From Clostridia bacterium (GTDB lineage: Bacteria; Bacillota; Clostridia; Oscillospirales; CAG-272): a DNA stretch of 5,037 nucleotides. The position numbers were made by a program, and so were the translations under genes. Shown here one piece after another: positions 1 to 3,885 of this stretch; position 1 is the stretch's first letter; each line of letters starts with the position of its first letter. The stretch is from NCBI GenBank assembly GCA_900753295.1, contig CAADYQ010000112.1:1-5037 (forward strand). The letters run 5' to 3'. Below the pieces are notes generated by a model. That model was not told the origin of the DNA. It searched no databases and worked only from the letters and a program-made list of their open reading frames with translations.

Positions 1-18
1 CACTGCCGCATGGCAGTG
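1..18 (-). terminator. Hairpin after the minus-strand operon, possibly a truncated terminator
   Basis: CACTGCC (1-7) and GGCAGTG (12-18) form a perfect 7-bp stem with a GCAT tetraloop. It lies 35 bp beyond the TAA stop of the isomerase gene, where an intrinsic terminator for the leftward operon would sit. The T-run needed to prove this would lie to the left of base 1, outside the window, so the call is inference. The AT-rich stretch at about 30-55 between the stop codon and the hairpin holds nothing else I recognise. Confidence 0.5.
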
Positions 19-53
19 GGTGGGAGGCGTTATATATTATAAATATACGTTTA

Positions 54-1022
54 TTACGCCCAGCTCATCGTGCGGGGCTTATCCTCGGTCATTACGATGG
101 GCTTGAGGAACTCAACAGCCTTGCGCAAGCCCTCGTCGATGGTCATAACGCTGTCCTCATGCTCGATCGAAAGCACGCGGTCGTAACCGCAGAGACGCAG
201 GTTGGAAACGAGGTCTCTCCAATAGCTCTCACCGTTACCGAAGCCGACGGTGCGGAACACCCATGCGCGGTTCAGCTCGTCGCTGTAATGCTTGGTATCC
301 AGTACGCCGATCTGCGCGGTGTTGTATTTATCCACCTTGGTATCCTTGGCGTGCACATGATAGATAGCGCCCTTGAGATAGCGGACAGCCGCCACGGGAT
401 CGATGCCCTGCCAGATAAGGTGCGAGGGGTCGAAGTTAGCGCCCAGCACGGGACCGACCTCGGCACGGAGCTTGAGCATGGTCTCGGGGTTGTAAACGCA
501 GAAGCCGGGGTGCATTTCAAACGCAACGTGCGTCACGCCGTGAGCCTCCGCAAACGCGGCGGTCTTCTTCCAGTAAGGAATGAGCTTTTCGCTCCACTGC
601 CAGTCAAGTATCTTAAGGAAATCATCCGGCCACGGGCAGGTGACCCAGTTGGGATATTTGGAGCCTTCGCTGTCGCCGGGGCAGCCGGAGAAGCAGACTA
701 CCGTGTCGATGCCGAGCTTTTCGGCAAGCAGGACGGCATTTTTGAAGTCGGCGTCATACGCTGCGGCGGTTTTTGCGTCGGGATGTAGCGGGTTGCCGTG
801 TGCGGCAAGAGCGCAGATCTCAACATCGTATTTTTTGAAGGTATCGACAAAGGCATTGAATTTTGCTTTGTCAGCAAGCAGCTCCTCGGGGTTGCAATGA
901 GCCTTTCCGGGATATCCGCCCGCGCCTATTTCGACGGTATGTACGCCGAGACCGGTGATTATGGACAGCGATTCCTCAAGAGGCTTCGCTGCGTAAAGAT
1001 TTTCAAGTACGCTGAGTTTCAT
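54..1022 (-). CDS. Sugar phosphate isomerase/epimerase (AP endonuclease family 2, TIM barrel)
   Basis: This is a 322-residue cytoplasmic enzyme of the COG1082 / xylose isomerase-like TIM-barrel family, whose members isomerise, epimerise or dehydrate sugars and cyclitols using a divalent metal. The four expected metal ligands can be placed: Glu169 (FEMHPGF), Asp198 (NFDPSHL), His224 (HVHAKD) and Glu287 (SIEHED). This matches the Glu-Asp-His-Glu order of tagatose-3-epimerase-type enzymes. Other landmarks are VEIGAGGYPG (30-39), the FSGCPGD loop (111-117) and FRTVGFGNG (256-264). Length is normal or slightly long for the family, and there is no signal peptide. The ATG is preceded by GAAAGGGA (1033-1040 on the complement) about 10 nt upstream. 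The gene ends in tandem stops (TAATAA). It is the last gene of the operon, 24 bp after the small protein gene. Family assignment is firm; the substrate is unknown. Pairing with the Gfo/Idh oxidoreductase suggests consecutive steps on a sugar, cyclitol or keto-glycoside. Confidence 0.93.
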   Translation of the reverse strand: MKLSVLENLYAAKPLEESLSIITGLGVHTVEIGAGGYPGKAHCNPEELLADKAKFNAFVDTFKKYDVEICALAAHGNPLHPDAKTAAAYDADFKNAVLLAEKLGIDTVVCFSGCPGDSEGSKYPNWVTCPWPDDFLKILDWQWSEKLIPYWKKTAAFAEAHGVTHVAFEMHPGFCVYNPETMLKLRAEVGPVLGANFDPSHLIWQGIDPVAAVRYLKGAIYHVHAKDTKVDKYNTAQIGVLDTKHYSDELNRAWVFRTVGFGNGESYWRDLVSNLRLCGYDRVLSIEHEDSVMTIDEGLRKAVEFLKPIVMTEDKPRTMSWA

Positions 1023-1046
1023 TTTTATCTGTTCCCTTTCATAAAT

Positions 1047-1460
1047 TTATTTGATCTCGTAAATATCCTCGCGGTTGCGGAGCGCCGCCATGATATTACG
1101 CATTTCCGCCAGCGCAGCCGCTTTGTTTTCGTATTTTCCGACCCGCGTCTGCATATTGCCACCCGAAACGCTTATTGCATACGGCTCCTCGCCCTTTTTT
1201 ATGCGGTACGCCTGCGCGGACACGAACGGAACGAGCTGCTTACCGTCCTGCGACAGCACGTACATGACAGCGCCGCCGGCTCCACCCATATCAATATTCT
1301 GCATGGCGTCGTCCACAGCGTCCTGTACCGCGCCCTCTACCGCGTCCTCAACAGCATCCTGAACGGCGCTCTCAACGGTGTCCTCTATCGAATCGCAGAT
1401 ATCGTCAAGCTTTTCCTTCAGCTCGTCGATGGCTTCCTTGATCTCGTTTATATCGCACAT
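1047..1460 (-). CDS. Small acidic protein: tetrad-repeat helix plus SQD-type C-terminal domain, unknown function
   Basis: This 137-residue protein has no function I can name. Residues 1-56 are strongly acidic and predicted helical. Residues 27-54 are seven consecutive four-residue units of the form (D/S/G)-A-V-(E/Q/D), giving a small-hydrophobic stripe every fourth residue. A glycine-rich hinge (MGGAGGA, 58-64) follows, then a compact alpha/beta-looking domain: VMYVLSQDGKQLV (65-77), a strand pair, VGKYENKAAALAEMRNIMAAL (107-127) and a YEI end. From memory, the SQD...G-x-Y...A...I pattern recurs in short uncharacterised Firmicutes proteins; I could not verify this. There is no signal peptide or membrane segment. 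I chose the ATG at 1460 because AAGGCG lies 7 nt upstream. An in-frame ATG at 1532 would add 24 residues read inside the upstream oxidoreductase gene. It is co-transcribed between two sugar enzymes, 16 bp after one and 24 bp before the other. It could be an oligomerisation or accessory subunit, which is inference. Confidence 0.8.
   Translation of the reverse strand: MCDINEIKEAIDELKEKLDDICDSIEDTVESAVQDAVEDAVEGAVQDAVDDAMQNIDMGGAGGAVMYVLSQDGKQLVPFVSAQAYRIKKGEEPYAISVSGGNMQTRVGKYENKAAALAEMRNIMAALRNREDIYEIK
1299..1382 (-). repeat. Seven degenerate 12-nt coding repeats (DAVE/DAVQ-type tetrads)
   Basis: Seven adjacent 12-nt units encode DTVE, SAVQ, DAVE, DAVE, GAVQ, DAVD and DAMQ. The units are in frame with the small protein. 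They differ at synonymous positions: the two DAVE units read GATGCTGTTGAG and GACGCGGTAGAG. The repetition is therefore kept at protein level and is not a recent slippage expansion. Confidence 0.8.
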
Positions 1461-1467
1461 ATTTATT

Positions 1468-1473
1468 CGCCTT
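1468..1473 (-). promoter_or_regulatory. Ribosome binding site that sets the start of the small protein
   Basis: The complement reads AAGGCG, followed by a 7-nt spacer (AATAAAT) and the ATG at 1460-1458. It sits wholly inside the 16-bp gap after the oxidoreductase stop. This favours the 137-residue start over the longer overlapping one and suggests independent initiation within the polycistronic mRNA. Confidence 0.6.
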
Positions 1474-1476
1474 ATT

Positions 1477-2565
1477 TTATTTATCGAAGCGGAAGATATC
1501 TCCCGTCTTAGCCGAGGTGTAAATGCCCTCAAGTATGCGGGTGACGACTATCGCCTGCTCGGGAAGCACGCAGGGATCGGTATCGTTCACAACTGCGTTT
1601 ATCCACTGGCGCGCCTCGCGGTCGGCGGGGCTTTCACCCTTCACGCCGTCAAAATATGCGGCGCCCTTGGCGTTCATATCCGGCTTCATAACGTATTGGA
1701 GGTTCTGACGCACGCCGTTTATTCGCACTCCGTCAAGCATATCCGCGCCTGCCTTTGTTCCGCATATCGTGGTTATAGCCTCGCGGGTGTCGAGCATATT
1801 GATAGCCCACGACGCCTCAAGATTGATCGTCGCGCCGTTTTCCATCACGACAAAGCCGAAGGCGCAATCCTCAACGGTGAATTTCGACGCGTCCCAATTT
1901 CCCCATGCGTTGCCCTGCTCCTTTGTGTCGTTCAGCGCGTGATATGTGGTGCCGACGCAGTATTTCGGCTTGTAATTGTTCATCGTCCAGAGCGTAAGGT
2001 CAAGCGCGTGCGTACCGATGTCGATAAGGGGACCTCCGCCCTGCTCGTATTCATTGAGGAAGACGCCCCATGTGGGCACGGCGCGGCGGCGCAGTGCGGT
2101 CGCCTTGGCGTAGTAAATGTCACCGAAGGTGCCCGCGTCAGCCTCGTTCTTTATGTAAATGGCATCGGGGCGCTGGCGGCTCTGATAGCCTATCGTGAGC
2201 TTTTTGCCGGTGCGTGCGGCGGCGTCAAGCATCTTCTGCGCCTCGGCGGTGTTTATCGCCATAGGCTTTTCGCACATAACGTGCTTGCCCGCCTCAAGTG
2301 CATCAACAGTGATGAAGCTGTGGCTGCGGTTGGGCGTCAGCACATGAACAACGTCTATAGACTTGTCCTCAAGCAGCTTTTTATAGTCGGTGTAGACCGC
2401 ACATTCGGGAGTACCGAACTTTTCGCGCGCCTTCAGCGCCTTTGCTTCGACTATGTCGCAGAAGGCGACCATTTTTACATTCTTCAGCTTTGCGAGAGCC
2501 GGCATATGCTTGCCGTTGGCTATACCGCCACAGCCGATTATTCCTACGCGTACAACATCATTCAT
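1477..2565 (-). CDS. Gfo/Idh/MocA family NAD(P)-dependent oxidoreductase
   Basis: This is a 362-residue cytoplasmic dehydrogenase of the glucose-fructose oxidoreductase / inositol 2-dehydrogenase family, which oxidises or reduces sugar or cyclitol hydroxyls. The N-terminal Rossmann fold begins VRVGIIGCGGIA (5-16), with the GxGGxA dinucleotide loop. The family EKP motif is at 99-101 (CEKPMA), with Lys100 the expected catalytic lysine. The C-terminal alpha/beta domain carries GGGPLIDIGTHALDLTLW (176-193), giving the Asp182, His186 and Asp189 pattern in which His186 is the probable acid/base residue. Length is typical. The ATG at 2565 has AAAGGA 11 nt upstream. It is the first gene of the leftward operon, driven by the promoter at 2660-2688. 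Family is certain; substrate (inositol, glucoside, 3-keto-sugar or other) cannot be told. In related loci the partner isomerase acts on the keto product, which is the working inference here. Confidence 0.95.
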   Translation of the reverse strand: MNDVVRVGIIGCGGIANGKHMPALAKLKNVKMVAFCDIVEAKALKAREKFGTPECAVYTDYKKLLEDKSIDVVHVLTPNRSHSFITVDALEAGKHVMCEKPMAINTAEAQKMLDAAARTGKKLTIGYQSRQRPDAIYIKNEADAGTFGDIYYAKATALRRRAVPTWGVFLNEYEQGGGPLIDIGTHALDLTLWTMNNYKPKYCVGTTYHALNDTKEQGNAWGNWDASKFTVEDCAFGFVVMENGATINLEASWAINMLDTREAITTICGTKAGADMLDGVRINGVRQNLQYVMKPDMNAKGAAYFDGVKGESPADREARQWINAVVNDTDPCVLPEQAIVVTRILEGIYTSAKTGDIFRFDK

Positions 2566-2594
2566 TTTCCGGAGCTTCCTTTCATTTTCGGGAG
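2561..2594. repeat. 14-nt direct repeat, 20-bp period, over the oxidoreductase start codon
   Basis: TTCATTTTCCGGAG (2561-2574) and TTCATTTTCGGGAG (2581-2594) differ at one position. The first copy contains the complement of the oxidoreductase ATG and the second a decoy ATG at 2585-2583. From the decoy, a seven-codon frame (MKGSSGK) ends in a TGA that overlaps the real start as ATGA. No Shine-Dalgarno precedes the decoy. Confidence 0.75.
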
Positions 2595-2618
2595 GGTGTT
2601 CTTCGACAGATGTAAAGC

Positions 2619-2636
2619 CGCCGGTACAAAACGGCG
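2619..2636 (-). promoter_or_regulatory. Hairpin in the 5' leader of the oxidoreductase operon
   Basis: CGCCG (2619-2623) and CGGCG (2632-2636) pair with an 8-nt loop, inside the roughly 88-nt leader expected from the minus-strand promoter. In the mRNA the hairpin sits about 15-20 nt from the predicted 5' end, preceded by an A-rich run. It could protect the 5' end or have a regulatory role. On the plus strand it is followed by CGC and six T, resembling a terminator, but no plus-strand gene is upstream to need one. Confidence 0.35.
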
Positions 2637-2651
2637 CGCTTTTTTATCCGC

Positions 2652-2668
2652 CTGTATATATAATACAG
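2652..2668. promoter_or_regulatory. Inverted repeat over the -10 box, candidate operator
   Basis: CTGTAT (2652-2657) and ATACAG (2663-2668) form a perfect 6-bp inverted repeat with a 5-nt AT spacer. It covers the -10 box and likely start point of the leftward operon, where a repressor would block initiation. No regulator gene is in the window, so the binding protein is unknown. An AT-rich palindrome could also arise by chance. Confidence 0.4.
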
Positions 2669-2688
2669 CATGACGGCAGGTTTTTCAA
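2660..2688 (-). promoter_or_regulatory. Sigma-A type promoter of the oxidoreductase operon
   Basis: On the complement, TTGAAA (2688-2683) is separated by exactly 17 bp from TATTAT (2665-2660). Each box has one mismatch to the TTGACA/TATAAT consensus. Transcription would start near 2653 and give a leader of about 88 nt. The -35 is flanked by T-tracts that could act as UP-like or bent DNA. Confidence 0.7.
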
Positions 2689-2728
2689 GTCTTTTTTTGT
2701 TATTCCGCAGCTTTTTTGTGCACGTGGA

Positions 2729-2757
2729 TTGCCCCGGCGCATTTTTTATGCTATAAT
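2729..2757 (+). promoter_or_regulatory. Sigma-A type extended -10 promoter of the PHP gene
   Basis: TTGCCC (2729-2734), a 17-bp spacer and a perfect TATAAT (2752-2757) preceded by TG at 2749-2750 make an extended -10 promoter. Transcription would begin near 2764, leaving a short leader of about 29 nt. It stands back to back with the leftward promoter, with 40 bp between the two -35 boxes, so one bound factor could affect both. Confidence 0.75.
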
Positions 2758-2780
2758 GTATCCGAAAAATCGATTTGAAA

Positions 2781-2785
2781 AGAGG
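2781..2785 (+). promoter_or_regulatory. Ribosome binding site that sets the PHP start
   Basis: AGAGG lies 7 nt before the ATG at 2793. A TTG at 2775 is in frame six codons earlier but would place this site inside the coding region, so the ATG is preferred. Confidence 0.7.
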
Positions 2786-2792
2786 CACAAAA

Positions 2793-3668
2793 ATGTTTAC
2801 CGATATGTTTGGAACAGAACGACTGAAGGTCGGACTTCACATGCACACGACCGTATCTGACGGCAGACGCACGCCGGAGGAGGCGGCGGAGATATACCGC
2901 AAGGCGGGATATGACGCGGTGGCGCTGACAGATCACTGGGCGTGGCACCCGTCGGGCGAGCTGAGCGGACTGCGCATAATATCCGGCGCGGAATACAACA
3001 TCGGCGGTTCCGACCCCTGCGACGGCGGAGTTTACCACATCGTAGCCCTCGGCTGCGCCACGGAGCCTGCGATAGACCGCAGCATGACGCCGGAGGAGAT
3101 AGCCGCAACCATTCACGCCGCCGGCGGAATAGCTGTGCTGGCGCATCCCGCATGGTCCCTCAACGACCCGTCGCGCGTGGCAAACGAAACGTTTTTTGAC
3201 GCCACGGAGATATACAACACCGTTTCCGGCGTACATTCATCCTTCCGTCCGGATTCCGGGGCGTTCTGCGATCTGCTCGCCTGCCGCGGCGTGACGTTCC
3301 CCCTGCTTGCGACCGACGATGCGCACTACTATGACGGCACCGATGCAACGCGGTCGTTCATATGTGCCCATGCGCCCGATGGCGACATCATAAGCGCAAT
3401 AAAGCGCGGCGATTTTTACGCCTCGCAGGGTCCCGAGGTGCATTTGCAGCGCGACAGAGACCGCTTTTACGTTGACTGCACACCCGCCGAAACGGTCACC
3501 TTTGTCACGAATACGGTATGGTGCCGCGGGCGCGTAGTGCGCGGTCACGGTATCGAGCACGCCGAATACACCGTATCGACCGAGGAGGGTCGCCGCGACC
3601 GCTTTATCCGCGCCGAGGTCACCGATGCGGAAGGCAAGCGCGCGTGGAGCAATTTCATTATTATATGA
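2793..3668 (+). CDS. PHP-domain metal-dependent phosphoesterase
   Basis: This is a 291-residue cytoplasmic hydrolase of the PHP (polymerase and histidinol phosphatase) superfamily, resembling the TrpH/YciV and CehA-like branches, which hydrolyse phosphate esters with a multi-metal centre. A complete ligand set can be proposed: His16 and His18 (HMHTTVSDG) with Asp23, His48 (ALTDHW), Glu67 (GAEYN), His82 (YHIVALG), His118 (VLAHPAW), and Asp176 with His178 (TDDAHYY). The PHP fold spans about residues 12-205. GDFYASQGPEV (207-217) then leads into a beta-rich tail (about 218-291) that often follows such PHP domains and may cap the active site. There is no signal peptide. It is transcribed alone, divergently from the sugar operon, with its own promoter. 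Family is firm. Substrate (a sugar phosphate, nucleotide or cyclic phosphate) is unknown, and sharing a control region with sugar enzymes only hints at a related role. Confidence 0.93.
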   Translation: MFTDMFGTERLKVGLHMHTTVSDGRRTPEEAAEIYRKAGYDAVALTDHWAWHPSGELSGLRIISGAEYNIGGSDPCDGGVYHIVALGCATEPAIDRSMTPEEIAATIHAAGGIAVLAHPAWSLNDPSRVANETFFDATEIYNTVSGVHSSFRPDSGAFCDLLACRGVTFPLLATDDAHYYDGTDATRSFICAHAPDGDIISAIKRGDFYASQGPEVHLQRDRDRFYVDCTPAETVTFVTNTVWCRGRVVRGHGIEHAEYTVSTEEGRRDRFIRAEVTDAEGKRAWSNFIII

Positions 3669-3676
3669 TTATATGA
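3661..3676 (+). repeat. Tandem 8-bp duplication across the PHP stop codon
   Basis: TTATATGA occurs twice in direct succession (3661-3668 and 3669-3676). The stop codon TGA is the end of the first copy. It is probably a small slippage duplication. It leaves the protein intact. Confidence 0.7.
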
Positions 3677-3688
3677 CTCGCGCCTCAC

Positions 3689-3753
3689 TCAGCCCGGCTG
3701 TGAATTGGTCATCCCTCACATATACGGGCTGAAAACGAGATTGTTTTTTATTT
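3689..3753 (+). terminator. Nested hairpin with distal T-tract after the PHP gene
   Basis: TCAGCCCG (3689-3696) pairs perfectly with CGGGCTGA (3725-3732). Inside it TGTGA (3699-3703) pairs with TCACA (3716-3720), around a loop containing a small GG/CC pairing. A T-rich run follows at 3741-3753. It starts 20 bp after the PHP stop, as expected for a terminator. The T-run begins 8 nt after the stem, further than in a classic intrinsic terminator, so another structured RNA role remains possible. Confidence 0.5.
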
Positions 3754-3784
3754 AACAATTCAATTTTTATTTTGCATTTTCATC

Positions 3785-3813
3785 TTGCAAGCGAAGTAAA
3801 AATGTGATATAAT
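3785..3813 (+). promoter_or_regulatory. Sigma-A type extended -10 promoter of the Ldh-family dehydrogenase
   Basis: TTGCAA (3785-3790), a 17-bp spacer and a perfect TATAAT (3808-3813) with TG at 3805-3806 form a strong promoter. Transcription should begin near 3820 and give a leader of about 66 nt. AT-rich DNA upstream (3741-3780) may act as an UP element. Its strength matches the biased codon use of the gene. Confidence 0.8.
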
Positions 3814-3824
3814 AGCATTGTATG

Positions 3825-3867
3825 GCGGTCGGGCAATATGCCTGCTCCGCAAGTCAAAAAATTTTTT
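3825..3867 (+). promoter_or_regulatory. Structured 5' leader of the dehydrogenase mRNA: hairpin then A6T6
   Basis: GCGG (3825-3828) pairs with CCGC (3847-3850). Within it CGGGC (3830-3834) pairs with GCCTG (3840-3844, one G-U pair) around the AATAT loop. The hairpin begins about 5 nt after the predicted transcription start and ends 20 nt before the Shine-Dalgarno. A perfect A6T6 palindrome (3856-3867) lies between them. A 5'-end mRNA-stabilising hairpin is the simplest reading. It matches no riboswitch that I recognise. Confidence 0.4.
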
Positions 3868-3870
3868 ACT

Positions 3871-3876
3871 GGAAGG
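3871..3876 (+). promoter_or_regulatory. Ribosome binding site that sets the dehydrogenase start
   Basis: GGAAGG lies 9 nt before the ATG at 3886. An in-frame ATG at 3838 would put this site and the leader hairpin inside the coding region and add 16 residues with no family resemblance, so it is rejected. Confidence 0.75.
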
Positions 3877-3885
3877 TATAAAATC

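Noticed and set aside
26..60. GGCGT...ACGCC inverted repeat around the isomerase stop
   Set aside because: It has only 5 bp of pairing around a 25-nt AT-rich loop, which is easily chance.
1047..1460. Small protein as the beta subunit of a C-glycoside deglycosidase
   Set aside because: The position beside Gfo/Idh and TIM-barrel genes is suggestive. However, the acidic helical repeat and short alpha/beta domain do not resemble the beta-sandwich subunit of those enzymes.
159..1511. Plus-strand open frames opposite the isomerase and small protein genes (159-788, 580-900, 798-1511, 1075-1362)
   Set aside because: They are shadows of strongly supported minus-strand genes, with no recognisable motifs of their own. 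The repetitive LYRALYRVLNS-type stretch only mirrors the tetrad repeat.
1461..1532. Extended N-terminus of the small protein, starting at 1532
   Set aside because: It would be read inside the oxidoreductase gene past its stop, giving an Arg-rich leader unlike the acidic protein. The later ATG has a well-placed ribosome site.
1378..2673. A 431-codon plus-strand open frame opposite the oxidoreductase and small protein genes
   Set aside because: It is the same codon-register artefact. The protein is rich in Arg, His and Leu without domain motifs and runs across an operon boundary and promoter.
2751..3560. Minus-strand open frames opposite the PHP gene
   Set aside because: The sense gene has the full PHP metal-ligand set. 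The antisense frames are Arg/Cys-rich with no domain pattern.
3699..3720. TGTGA...TCACA as a CRP-type operator
   Set aside because: The half-sites are 12 bp apart rather than 6 and fall within a hairpin, so they are better explained as its inner stem.
3669..3885. A riboswitch between the PHP and dehydrogenase genes
   Set aside because: I recognise no known aptamer core. The promoter at 3785-3813 splits the region into a downstream-of-PHP hairpin and a leader of only about 66 nt.
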